64,000 bases of DNA from Embiotoca jacksoni (Eukaryota > Chordata > Actinopteri > Embiotocidae). This document shows positions 52,018 to 61,647 of this stretch, one piece after another. The DNA lies in the NCBI GenBank assembly GCA_022577435.1, contig JAKOON010000040.1:756187-820186 (forward strand), given 5' to 3'. The first letter of the stretch is position 1. Every line of letters starts with the position of its first letter. Position numbers and translations under genes: made by a program. The notes under the pieces are model-generated. The model was not told where the DNA came from. It was given only the letters and a program-made list of their open reading frames with translations, and searched no databases.

Positions 52018-53526
52018 ACTTATAGAACCACATCATCCTGATAGATATTATAGAACCACCTCATCCTGATAGATATTATAGAACCATATCATCCTGACAG
52101 AGATCTTATAGAACCACATCATCCTGACAGATCTTATAGAACCATATCATCCTGACAGATCTTATAGAACCACATCATCCTGAAAGAGATCTTATAGAAC
52201 CACATCATCCTGATATATCTTATAGAACCACATCATCCTGATAGATCTTATAGAACCACATCATCCTGATATATCTTATAGAACCACATCATCCTGAAAG
52301 AGATCTTATAGAACCACATCATCCTGAAAGAGATCTTATAGAACCACATCATCCTGACAGATCTTATAGAACCACATCATCCTGACAGATCTTACAGAAC
52401 CATATCATCCTGACAGATCTTATAGAACCACATCATCCTGACAGATCTTATAGAACCACATCATCCTGACAGATCTTACAGAACCACATCATCCTGATAG
52501 ATCTTACAGAACCATATCATCCTGACAGAGATCTTATAGAACCACATCATCCTGACAGATCTTACAGAACCATATCATCCTGACAGATCTTACAGAACCA
52601 TATCATTCTGACAGAGATCTTATAGAACCACATCATCCTGACAGATCTTATAGAACCACATCATCCTGACAGATCTTACAGAACCACATCATCCTGATAG
52701 ATCTTACAGAACCATATCATCCTGACAGAGATCTTATAGAACCACATCATCCTGACAGATCTTATAGAACCACATCATCCTGTTATATCTTATAGAACCA
52801 CATCATCCTGATAGATCTTATAGAACCACATCATCCTGATATATCTTATAGAACCACATCATCCTGAAAGAGATCTTATAGAACCACATCATCCTGAAAG
52901 AGATCTTATAGAACCATATCATCCTGACAGATCTTATAGAACCACATCATCCTGACAGATCTTATAGAACCACATCATCCTGACAGATCTTACAGAACCA
53001 TATCATCCTGACAGATCTTACAGAACCATATCATCCTGACAGATCTGATAGAACCACATCATCCTGATAGATATTATAGAACCACATCATCCTGACAGAT
53101 CTAATAGAACCACATCATCCTGATATATCTTATAGAACCACATCATCCTGACAGATCTTATAGAACCACATCATCTTGACAGATCTTATAGAACACATCA
53201 TCCTGATATATCTTATAGAACCACATCATCTTGACAGATCTTATAGAACCACATCATCCTGAAAGAGATCTTATAGAACCATATCATCCTGACAGATCTT
53301 ATAGAACCACATCATCCTGACAGATCTTATAGAACCACATCATCCTGACAGATCTTACAGAACCATATCATCCTGACAGATCTTACAGAACCATATCATC
53401 CTGACAGATCTGATAGAACCACATCATCCTGACAGATCTTACAGAACCACATCATCCTGACAGATCTTATAGAACCACATCATCCTGACAGATCTTACAG
53501 AACCACATCATCCTGAAAGAGATCTT
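52018..53526. repeat. 28-bp minisatellite grown inside the LINE
   Basis: About 53 units built on ATCTTATAGAACCACATCAT plus CCTGACAG. A 30-bp form has an extra AG (GAAAGAGATC), and ACATC/ATATC, TATAG/TACAG and GACAG/GATAG variants occur. The unit matches the LINE coding region that would follow TTEFKILLMTYK-type residues (reading DLIEPHHPDR), so it arose from the element itself. Confidence 0.93.
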
Positions 53527-54040
53527 TTCTCTCAGTCTACTTGTGGTTCCCAGAGTTTCCAAAAGTGGAATGGGAGGCGGAGCTTCAGTTTTCAGGCTCC
53601 CAGTTTGTGTTCAGGAGCAGAAACCCTCTCTAGCTTTAAAGTCAGACTCAAAACGTTCCTTTTTGATAAAGTTTATAGTTGAGCTGCTCAGGTGAACCTG
53701 AACGATCCTGTAGTGATGCTGTTATAGACCAAGGCTGCTGGGGGACCTCCCATGATGCACTGGGCTTCTTTCCTCTCAGTCTTTCACTCTCTAGAACTCA
53801 TATCTCACCATCACATCTCATTAACTTCACTCTTTTTCTCTCCCATAGTTTCTTCTTATTATCTGTTGTCTCCATTCAGTTCCTTCACTCGTGTAGTTTC
53901 TGTTCTTTCTTTTCCAGATGTCCCGTCATGGAGCTGCATGTCTCTGCTCTGTGATTGTCGTCTCCACCAACAGTTCTTCTCTTCTATCTCTATGCTGTCC
54001 TTTTCTCTCTCTGCTCTCCTCTCACCCCAACCGGTCGAGG

Positions 54041-55178
54041 CAGATGGCCGCCCACCTCTGAGCCTGGTTCTGTTAACAGATGCTCCGCCCACCTCTGAGC
54101 CTGGTTCTGTTAACAGATGCTCCGCCCACCTCTGAGCCTGGTTCTGTTAACAGATGCTCCGCCCACCTCTGATCCTGGTTCTGTTAACAGATGCTCCGCC
54201 CACCTCTGAGCCTGGTTCTGTTAACAGATGCTCCGCCCACCTCTGATCCTGGTTCTGTTAACAGATGCTCCGCCCACATCTGATCCTGGTTCTGTTAACA
54301 GATGTTCTCCACCTCTGATCCTGGTTCTGTTAACAGATGCTCCGCCCACCTCTGATCCTGGTTCTGTTAACAGATGCTCCACCCACATCTGATCCTGGTT
54401 CTGTTAACAGATGTTCTCCACCTCTGATCCTGGTTCTGTTAACAGATGCTCCGCCCACCTCTGATCCCGGTTCTGTTAACAGATGCTCCGCCCACCTCTG
54501 ATCCTGGTTCTGTTAACAGATGTTCTCCACCTCTGATCCTGGTTCTGTTAACAGATGCTCCGCCCACCTCTGATCCCGGTTCTGTTAACAGATGCTCCGC
54601 CCACCTCTGATCCCGGTTCTGTTAACAGACGCTCCTCCCACCTCTGATCCCGGTTCTGTTAACAGACGCTCCTCCCACCTCTGATCCCGGTTCTGTTAAC
54701 AGATGCTCCTCCCACCTCTGATCCCGGTTCTGTTAACAGATGCTCCGCCCACCTCTGATCCCGGTTCTGTTAACAGATGCTCCTCCCACCTCTGATCCCG
54801 GTTCTGTTAACAGATGCTCCTCCCACCTCTGATCCTGGTTCTGTTAACAGATGCTCCGCCCACCTCTGATCCTGGTTCTATTAACAGATGCTCCGCCCAC
54901 CTCTGATCCTGGTTCTGTTAACAGATGCTCCTCCCACCTCTGATCCTGGTTCTGTTAACAGATGCTCCTCCCACCTCTGATCCTGGTTCTGTTAACAGAT
55001 GCTCCTCCCACCTCTGATCCCGGTTCTGTTAACAGATGCTCCGCCCACCTCTGATCCCGGTTCTGTTAACAGATGCTCCTCCCACCTCTGATCCTGGTTC
55101 TGTTAACAGATGCTCCGCCCACCTCTGATCCTGGTTCTGTTAGCAGATGCTCCTCCCACCTCTGATCCTGGCTCTGTT
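54041..55178. repeat. 37-bp minisatellite grown from the LINE 3' UTR
   Basis: About 31 units, each with CCTCTGATCCTGGTTCTGTT followed by AACAGATGCTCCGCCCA. The first units carry CTGAGCC, as in the unexpanded LINE; later units drift to CTGATCC and CTGATCCC. Each unit includes TGTTAACA (an 8-bp palindrome) and CAGATG. A shorter unit with ATGTTCTCCA occurs three times. Confidence 0.95.
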
Positions 55179-55235
55179 GGAGGTTTTTCTCCCTTAAAGA
55201 GGAGGTTTTTTTTCCCTCCTAGCTGATGTGGGAAT

Positions 55236-56001
55236 TGTTGAATTGTTGAATAGTAGAAATGGTAGACGTTATATTTTCCCATCAGCTCCATCCACTACAG
55301 AACGGTCAGGACAGACTGACAGAGTAACACACACACACTTTCAGACACTGGAATCCATAACATGAATCACAGGTATGTTTACATTTAGAATCATGATATT
55401 AAAATTATGTCCAACTGTGAAATGTGTGTTTGTTGGATTTACACAAAATGTCATGCGTAATTACGCACGCTGAACTTGTGGCACCGGCTGAGACACGCAA
55501 CCAAGTACACACCTTCCGTCCGGACCGGGCATGTCTCCGACCCGCTGCTGCTCCTTTCACTGGTGTCCAACAGAACTTTTCTTCTTCTTCTTTCACTTCT
55601 TCACTGGTTTTCTTCAACGAGATCTCTTCCTTCAGATGTTTTCCGGCGTTTACAACCCCCCCCCCCCCCCACCACCACCAAAAAAAAAAATCTAATTTCC
55701 ACGTTCACGTTTTGCTGCAGGTCGACTCCAAATCCGCGCGCACAGAGAACATGCACAGGTCCGCAGGTCTTTTCTAGCCCACCTCAGCTGTACGTCACCG
55801 CTCCGTTTCCACGACTTTAACTGATTGTGCGTGAGATAGATTTTAGAAGCGCATGATACAATTGGTCTTGTGCAGACAGTATGATAATATTTTGTCCCAC
55901 CGGGCCACCGTCACCTGCAGCCTCTAAGGCTTTCCACACACATTATGGTCGCGTCCGTCCGTTCAAAGTGCAGCTGAGACAAACTGTATCGATGCATCAT
56001 C
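55236..56001. other. Spacer with a 14-bp palindrome and a C/A run
   Basis: TGCGTAATTACGCA at 55454-55467 is a perfect palindrome. A run of about 15 C followed by CACCACCACC and A11 lies near 55657-55690. The two overlapping open frames at 55424-55820 have no convincing composition. No gene is supported. Confidence 0.45.
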
Positions 56002-56007
56002 TTTATT
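56002..56007 (-). terminator. tnfaip1: AATAAA, possible tnfaip1 polyadenylation signal
   Basis: The first canonical hexamer I noticed beyond the tnfaip1 stop on the minus strand. It would give a 3' UTR of about 770 bp, which would include the (AAT)n microsatellite at 56228-56252. Not verified by transcript data. Confidence 0.35.
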
Positions 56008-56227
56008 TTTGGATGATATGAATAAAAATAAAATTAAAAAAACTAACCAAGCCCTTTGAATTGATCATCAATATGTATGCATTAATATGTTCAGATCCAT
56101 ATTTATGTCATAAAGTTATGAACAAATATGAACTAATCACTATATTGCACCACATTAAGATCACTTTCATGTTTCCTGGACTGTTGGAACAGAGCTTGAA
56201 TTGTTTGGGAAGAAGACACAGCATGAT

Positions 56228-56252
56228 GATAATAATAATAATAATAATAATA
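56228..56252. repeat. (AAT)n microsatellite
   Basis: About eight AAT trinucleotides, GATGATAATAATAATAATAA style. It is probably in the tnfaip1 3' UTR. Confidence 0.9.
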
Positions 56253-56773
56253 TAGTGTCAATGAAATCTATCTGTTCACTCATTAATCTCCATTCACTGA
56301 CAACACACTGAGGCTACGGACCAATCAGAGAGCAGCAGCGCAGGTAGACGAACACCTGTCATCCAAAGAGCCCAACACTAAGCGGGCCAACAGAACTGCA
56401 CCTCGGACCTTGGTTCAGCTGCTCCTCCGAAAAACTCCCCAGAGACAAACAGCAGCAGAATCACAGGAGCTATATGTTGACGGGGTGAAAGGCATCATGG
56501 GAAACTGCAGGAAAACAGCTGGATTCAAAGCTTGATCTTTGGCAAACAACATGATGTGAGAAGCGTCTATAAATATAAAGGAACGGAGAGGAGGTGCTCC
56601 GATTGTAACGACATGTCATCAAAGAATCAGTGCATGTTAGTGATTTCTGTCCTCTGGTGGCTCTGATAATGAAACATAAATTATGATGCGAGCAGAGAAG
56701 ACCTCCTCTGATTGGTGGAGAGAGTAACGATGGAAAACACCGTCAGTGCTGCTGATCGTGGTCCTGGACCGTC

Positions 56774-57010
56774 TCAGTGTCCCAGCGGCCGCTCGTCGTA
56801 CGTGCTGTACCTCTTCACGTGGATCCGCCGGACGCCCGAGGCTCCCCCTCCCCCATCCTCCTCCTCGCTGTGAGAGCTGCAGCTGTTGTAGCTGCAGCTG
56901 TTGTAGCTGCGCCGCGTGGCCTCCAGCAGGGAGGTGTCAGGCGGCGGCATCGTCTCGTACAGCAGAGTGTTCAGTGTCTCCTCGTAGATACGAGCTTCAG
57001 GAAACTCCAC
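56774..57010 (-). CDS. tnfaip1: tnfaip1 coding exon 6 (residues 254-331, stop TGA)
   Basis: It begins VEFPEARIYEETLNTLLYET. A variable linker with two YNSCS copies, EEED and GGGG follows, then VRRIHVKRYSTYDERPLGH and TGA at 56776-56774. Human TNFAIP1 continues a few residues further, so the C-terminus is slightly short. Confidence 0.92.
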   Translation of the reverse strand: MEFPEARIYEETLNTLLYETMPPPDTSLLEATRRSYNSCSYNSCSSHSEEEDGGGGASGVRRIHVKRYSTYDERPLGH

Positions 57011-58301
57011 CTGAGGAACGACACAAACACACCAAGTTAACGACATCCATCAGACCTGTAGAAACCTCCAAACAACGGCTGCACAGCCTCTTCATGAACA
57101 TCAAAAACAGAAGCTTTGGGACCACTAGAGGGAGTCAGACACAACAGAGAACAACAAACACAGCACAGAACAACAACAAAACAAAAAACAACAACAAACA
57201 ACACAGAACAACAACAAACAGCACAGGCCAACGTAAAACAACAACGCTGTCTGAACCCAAGGAAAACAAAATATCTGGAGGGAAACAAATGAGGAAATCA
57301 TATTAAAGTAAAATGATGAAAATAATCCCCAACTCACAAATAGATAAAGACAATAAACTAAAGATATTTGAAACACTGGGAAACTGAAATCGAATCCATA
57401 CATGATCTACGATGCCACAATTTACTAGACAGAAAATTTAAATGAGCAAAAATATGACCCAAACAAAACATCTCAGAAAAGACTCAATATAGAATCAGTG
57501 ATTATTATTCTATAAACAAATCACTATGAAAGAAGCAGCCGCTTTGTGTCACTTTCAGTTCAGTTCAGCCCCCCCCCCCCCCTCCTCCTCCCCACCTTGG
57601 TCTGCTTCTTCTCCGTGGCGTAGAAGATGGAGGTGCAGCACACCTCGGCCAGCTTACGGCCCTGACCGTAGAAGGACCAGCAGCAGATCTCGTCTCCGAT
57701 CACGTCTCTGATGAAGAGGACGCGGCCGTTGAAACTCAGCGACAGCCGGTCGAACAGCTCGATGTTCTTCAGCAGGTTGTCATCAGAGTTACTGCGGAGA
57801 AAGAAAAGAGCTTCGTCATCTCCTCGCTGGGCTCTGTCAGACGGGACGTTTCCCCTCAGAGTCCATGGAGGACATCATCTCTGTCTCACCTGGTGTACGA
57901 GTACTTGTTGTTGCTCCTGTTGTACACCAGCTTCACCACTGGCTGTCAGAGGGGACAACGACATATCACGAGTTTATATCTGCAGGAATCCACAAACACC
58001 ACAACCACAGAGCATCATGAAGAACAAAGAACACTCAGAGACGTTTCACTGATGATCTCTGGTAGAAACGTAGCAGAGGACATCAGAGACGTCCGGTCCA
58101 CTCAGAGACATCCTGCTCATCCAGCAGGTGAAACTCATTTCTGACTGTGTGTGACCTCTGCTGTGACCTGTCTCTGTGTGTGTGTGTGTGTGTGTGTTAC
58201 CTTGGTGGAGGACTGGATGAGTCGGTCCTCTTCTTTGCTGGAGGTGACCACAGGTATGACACACAGGGGCTGCTCCTTGTTGCCCTGTCAGTCATGTAGA
58301 G

Positions 58302-58366
<65 letters not shown>

Positions 58367-59790
58367 GTCATCACTGCCCGCTCACTCTGTCTCTCAACTA
58401 AACTAAACTAAACTAGTCTACTGAAGGTCTAGTGACCTCTAGTGGTGATGGTGACATATTGTTTCATCTGTCTGATCCTGAGTTGCTGTCTTAACTTCGT
58501 TGGCCTCTTACAATGACAATAAACATCCTCATGATTTGTCAATAAGTTCTACTGCTCTCCTTCTGGATGAACATTCAGCAACATCGTTGAGACATTGAAC
58601 GCATCGCGGACAGAGAGCAGCGAGAACCTGTGAGGAGGTTGTCCGTGATCAGCGTCACCACGGACCTCCGACTGAGCAGAGAGCTTCTCATGTTGTCTTC
58701 TGGGGAACAGAAAGACGTCGCAGGGAGTCAGATCTGATGAGTCGAGCGGTGAGGAGCTACGATCGTGTAAATATCTTTGTTTTCAACGTGCTGTGAGCTG
58801 TGAAGCCTGTTGCCGTGGCGACACACTTCAGGTGGAATGTTCCCCTCAGGAGGTCCCAGTAGAACTCGGTGTTGACAGTCTGACTCTGAAACCCAGCTGG
58901 TGTCTCCTGAACCTGACGCTTCTTCTTCGGTCTGGGACGGTGAAGCTCCGCCTCTCTTGAAACGTGATGTCACCACAACACCTCGCCCGGCTCGTCGCTT
59001 CATCGCCGGAGACTTTCTGGACATTTCAAGGATCTCTGATGACCGTTTACAGAGTTTGACCCAAACTATATAACCTGCTGAAGAACATCATGGATGTTCA
59101 CGTACCAGCGGTCACGTTAACGTGTTGATCGATTAACATAACTTGGACTACATCTTCAGGAAGGTTCCAGCTGCTCTCCAGCTGCTCAGGTTGAAGCTGC
59201 AGGCCGGCGGTGAGGATGTGACTGACCTGCAGGGTGTTCTGGCAGAGGTCCACCAGGCCCTGGATGAGGTAATACTTCGCCTCAGCCAGCAGCTCCTGGA
59301 CCGCCTGGCGGCCTTTGGGTACGGCGACGGTGCCGTCGCGCAGGAAGCACAGGATGCTGCCGAAGTGCTTCCCACTGCGGTCGATCAGGATCCAACCTGA
59401 ATGGAGAAAAACTGGAACACATCAGCACGGCACCAAACCAGGAGGGAAAATATCCTGACATGACACGTAAACCTGCCATGAACACATCAGTAAATATGGA
59501 TCTTATAGTTCCAGAAAACTGCAGAGATGTTCACCTTCTTTATCAGTGAACACTTCCTTCTTCCCGCTGAACATTGCCTTCAGCATAGAGCTCTGCCGGG
59601 TCAGAACCTGCAGCGTGCTGTAAAACAGCGTCCCCCCCACGTTGAGCCGGGCGTACTTGTTGCCGAGGCCGACCACTCCTAGGTAGCTGCAGGTCTTGGT
59701 CTTGGGACAGGCCAGAGGGGGGGGGAGGGCTGGGATGGCGGATGAGGCAGGCCGGGTCTGGTGCTGGGGCCGACAGCTGTCCCCGGACAT
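56774..59790 (-). CDS. tnfaip1: tnfaip1 (BACURD2-type BTB adaptor of CUL3 ubiquitin ligase), complete coding region
   Basis: The spliced reading is join(59790..59535, 59396..59227, 58284..58201, 57942..57890, 57791..57596, 57010..56774), 996 bp or 331 residues plus stop. All introns are GT-AG and all phases agree. Family role: BACURD proteins pair CUL3 with substrates such as RhoA through an N-terminal BTB fold, and bind PCNA. Visible here: NKYARLNVGG (residues 44-53) opens the BTB domain; GWILIDRSGKHFGSIL and LLAEAKYYLIQGLVDLC close it. The middle carries NRSNNKYSYTSNSDDNLLKN and VIGDEICCWSFYGQGRKLAE. The C-terminus RRIHVKRYSTYDERPLGH favours TNFAIP1 over KCTD10 and KCTD13. The protein is slightly longer than the human one (about 316), mainly through a longer N-terminus and a Ser/Glu/Gly-rich linker near residues 285-313. 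First in-frame ATG chosen; stops lie upstream. Confidence 0.92.
57011..57595. other. tnfaip1 intron 5, with (CAACAA)-rich stretch
   Basis: The plus strand at 57130-57245 is dominated by ACAACAACAAA blocks, so the transcript strand is TTGTTG-rich. The 186-residue plus-strand open frame from 56746 crosses from exon 6 antisense into this stretch and is not a gene. Confidence 0.7.
57569..57595 (-). repeat. G-rich tract directly at a 5' splice site
   Basis: On the minus strand the intron opens GTGGGGAGGAGGAGG and then continues as one run of 14 G. Enough GG and GGG runs are present for a G-quadruplex overlapping the splice donor in RNA. Confidence 0.9.
57596..57791 (-). CDS. tnfaip1: tnfaip1 coding exon 5 (residues 188-253)
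   Basis: It completes Ser188, then reads NSDDNLLKNIELFDRLSLSF, GRVLFIRDVIGDEICCWSFY and EVCCTSIFYATEKKQTK. The donor AAG-GTGGGG is unusual: it runs at once into a G-rich stretch that ends in 14 consecutive G (plus-strand C run 57569-57582). Confidence 0.93.
57890..57942 (-). CDS. tnfaip1: tnfaip1 coding exon 4 (residues 171-187 plus two bases)
   Basis: 53 bp reading PVVKLVYNRSNNKYSYT. Acceptor TCCCCTCTGACAG, donor ACCAG-GTGAGA. Highly conserved family core. Confidence 0.92.
58175..58197. repeat. (TG)n microsatellite beside exon 3 donor
   Basis: 23-bp TG run; (CA)n in the tnfaip1 transcript, beginning 4 bases inside intron 3 (3 bp from the donor end). Confidence 0.95.
58201..58284 (-). CDS. 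tnfaip1: tnfaip1 coding exon 3 (residues 143-170)
   Basis: 84 bp, phase 0 at both ends. It reads GNKEQPLCVIPVVTSSKEED, then RLIQSSTK, matching the family IPIITSLKEEERLIESSTK segment. Acceptor GACTGACAG; donor AAG-GTAACA. Complementary dinucleotide repeats flank it: (TG)n at 58175-58197 and (CA)n at 58303-58363. Because it is symmetric, skipping would keep the frame. Confidence 0.92.
58303..58363. repeat. (CA)n microsatellite beside exon 3 acceptor
   Basis: 61-bp AC run; (TG)n in the tnfaip1 transcript, ending about 18 bases before the acceptor of exon 3. It doubles as the upstream part of the acceptor tract. Confidence 0.95.
58562..59030 (-). pseudogene. Degraded mariner-like transposase fragment, possible
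   Basis: It lies in tnfaip1 intron 2. On the minus strand, separate frames read QTVNTEFYWDLLRG and further on LTPCDVFLFPR. These resemble the QTVN-x-FY-x-x-LLR and D-F-FLFP motifs that flank the catalytic region of mariner/SETMAR transposases. Frames shift between them, and no intact open frame or inverted repeats were found. Family assignment is tentative. Confidence 0.35.
59227..59396 (-). CDS. tnfaip1: tnfaip1 coding exon 2 (residues 86-142)
   Basis: Acceptor TCTCCATTCAG, then GT TGG ATC (G86-W-I). It encodes the second half of the BTB domain, with FLRDGTVAVPKGRQAVQELL. Donor CTGCAG-GTCAGT at 59226, phase 0. Confidence 0.92.
59535..59790 (-). CDS. tnfaip1: tnfaip1 coding exon 1 (residues 1-85)
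   Basis: It starts MSGDSCR, like the human MSGDTC. Residues 8-43 are Pro/Ala-rich and unlike other family members. The BTB start follows with LNVGGTLFYSTLQVLTR and MLKAMFSGKKEV, where mammals have GRMEV. Donor GAAG-GTGAAC at 59534, phase 1. The acceptor for this exon is probably CCTGCAG at 59900, giving about 109 bp of 5' UTR in the same exon. Confidence 0.9.
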
Positions 59791-59919
59791 GTCCCTCTGG
59801 AGGTAGATGACCACCCTGCAGACGGAGGGCCGAGGGTCCCCCGCCGTGGTGACGGCTACTGATGAGGCCGCCACAACCTCTCACAGGTCCAGATCATTCC
59901 TGCAGGGACACCAGAGACC

Positions 59920-60030
59920 AGAAGTGAACCAGGACTGAACCAGAAGTGAACCAGGACTGAACCAAGTGAACCAGGACTGAACCAAGTGAACCAGGACTGA
60001 ACCAGGACTGAACCAGGACTGAACCAGGAC
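59920..60030. repeat. Short minisatellite (GAACCAGGACT)n
   Basis: GAACCAGGACT and GAACCAAGT/GAACCAGAAGT units alternate irregularly in tnfaip1 intron 1, just upstream of the first coding exon. Confidence 0.85.
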
Positions 60031-60454
60031 TTCTCAATGATCAGATCAGTGATGATCAGAGTGTTTAACCACCTTCTCATCACTGACCTGGTTCTGCTCC
60101 TGTTGACTGGCATGTGTCTGAGCCATTAGACTACATGGAACATACTACATATTACATATTAAAACATGACAGCAGACTGTACCACATGAACAGTTGTTTT
60201 CTTGCCTGGTTGTAGCGGTGCTAACAAACATCAACCTCAAACAGCTGGTTTGATTGAATAAGTAGGTGAACAACAGATAAACGAACTTAACCAAAGAACA
60301 AGAGGACTTTATTTAACTTAGTGAGCCGGGTCAACAACGTCTGTTTGGATGAACCGAACTCCCTTTGAAAAGTGCCCGATTTTATATCTAAAAAGCTCTA
60401 ACTGCATAATATAAGTTCAGTAAGTGAGACATGTTCCTGCGGTGACTTGGTCAT

Positions 60455-61160
60455 TGAAACCGAGTTTTCATTGAAACCGAGTCTTCATTAAACCGAGTTT
60501 TCATTGAAACCGAGTTTTCATTAAACCGAGTTTTCATTAAACCGAGTCTTCATTAAACCGAGTCTTCATTAAACCGAGTCTTCATTAAACCGAGTCTTCA
60601 TTAAACCGAGTTTTCATTAAACCGAGTCTTCATTAAACCGAGTCTTCATTAAACCGAGTTTTCATTAAACCGAGTCTTCATTGAAACGAGTTTTCATTGA
60701 AACGAGTTTTCATTGAAACGAGTTTTCATTAAACCGGGTTTTAATTTAAACCGGGTTTTAATTGAACCGAGTTTTCATTTAAACCGGGTTTTAATTAAAC
60801 CGGGTTTTAATTAAACCGGGTTTTATTTTAAAACGGGTTTTAATTGAACCGGGTTTTTAATTGAACCGAGTTTTAATTAAACCGGGTTTTAATTAAACCG
60901 GGTTTTAATTGAACCGAGTTTTAATTGAACCGAGTTTTCATTTAAACCGGGTTTTATTTTAAACCGGGTTTTAATTGAACCGGGTTTTAATTGAACCGAG
61001 TTTTAATTGAACCGGGTTTTAATTGAACCGGGTTTTTAATTAAACCGGGTTTTAATTGAACCGGGTTTTTAATTAAACCGGGTTTTAATTGAACCGGGTT
61101 TTTAATTAAACCGGGTTTTAATTGAACCGGGTTTTTAATTAAACCGGGTTTTAATTGAAC
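60455..61160. repeat. 16-bp minisatellite with two sequence zones
   Basis: About 44 units. The left zone is CGAGTCTTCATTAAAC; the right zone is CGGGTTTTAATTGAAC with a 17-bp form CGGGTTTTTAATTAAAC. From about 61010 to 61160 the two right forms alternate as a 33-bp dimer. Units contain TTAATTAA-type palindromes. It lies in tnfaip1 intron 1. The unit is unrelated in sequence to the 16-bp satellite in sgsm2. Confidence 0.95.
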
Positions 61161-61484
61161 GCTGATCTTTCTGTCTCCGCTGCTTCCTACGTGGTGTGTT
61201 TTGCTAACGTTAGCTCACGTTGAGTCGGGTGTTCAAACTTTCTGTCCAACACGGAAAGACGAACAACTCCGACAGTTTAAATGAGTTGTGTTGTTTTGGT
61301 GTTTAATACATCCTCAATTCGTAAAACCAATAACATTCGAAAACGTTTTTGTTTTTGTTAAGTTCCGCAGATATGAACGTTCTACTAAACACAAGTCACC
61401 TTAAATTGCCAGATTTGTGAACGGAGTACGGAACGTGTCCTCCAACAGGAACACCGTCAGGAACACCGTCAGGCTGGTACTTAC

Positions 61485-61560
61485 CGACCGACCTCGTGAC
61501 GTCAGATCACCGCACACCGGCGGTTTACTTTGCCTTTATCGTCCGGGAGACAGAAAATCA
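61485..61560 (-). promoter_or_regulatory. tnfaip1: Probable tnfaip1 non-coding first exon and promoter
   Basis: On the minus strand a CpG-rich segment with CTCCCGGACGATAAAGG, CCGCCGGTG and a perfect CRE TGACGTCA (61497-61504) ends at a consensus donor GTCGGTCG-GTAAGTACC (intron from 61484). This fits a 5' UTR exon spliced to the coding exon near 59899. The transcription start is not defined. Confidence 0.5.
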
Positions 61561-61614
61561 CAACAAATCTGGAGTTATAAAAAATTATAAAAAGTTCAAC
61601 TCTGCCACACTGCG

Positions 61615-61647
61615 TCTTCTTCTTCTTCTTCTTCTTCTTCTTCTTCT
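61615..61647. repeat. (CTT)n microsatellite
   Basis: Eleven CTT/TTC trinucleotides in a row, just upstream of the tnfaip1 promoter. Confidence 0.95.

Larger units (their letters stand above)
51874..55235 (+). mobile_element. LINE 3' fragment (L2/Rex-like teleost element), expanded internally
   Basis: A 5'-truncated non-LTR retrotransposon. The first part encodes the C-terminal end of reverse transcriptase in frame from 51874: LQLIQNAAARVLTG, then HISPVLASLHWLPVKSRIEF. After a 28-bp array (52018-53526) the element resumes with VVPRVSKSGMGGGA, a later TTCCTTTTTGATAAAGTTTA, the phrase GACCTCCCATGATGCACTGG, and CCCCAACCGGTCGAGGCAGA. A 37-bp array (54041-55178) follows, then the tail GTTGGAGGTTTTTCTCC. 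I recognise these phrases from the common fish LINE 3' region; the exact family name is uncertain. The open frames inside are broken. Confidence 0.75.

Noticed and set aside
56746..57306. 186-residue plus-strand frame
   Set aside because: Antisense of tnfaip1 exon 6 continued into a CAA-rich intron.
58728..59024. 98-residue minus-strand frame
   Set aside because: Wrong frame of a decayed mobile-element fragment within tnfaip1 intron 2.
59143..59400. 85-residue plus-strand frame with helical look
   Set aside because: Antisense shadow of tnfaip1 exon 2.
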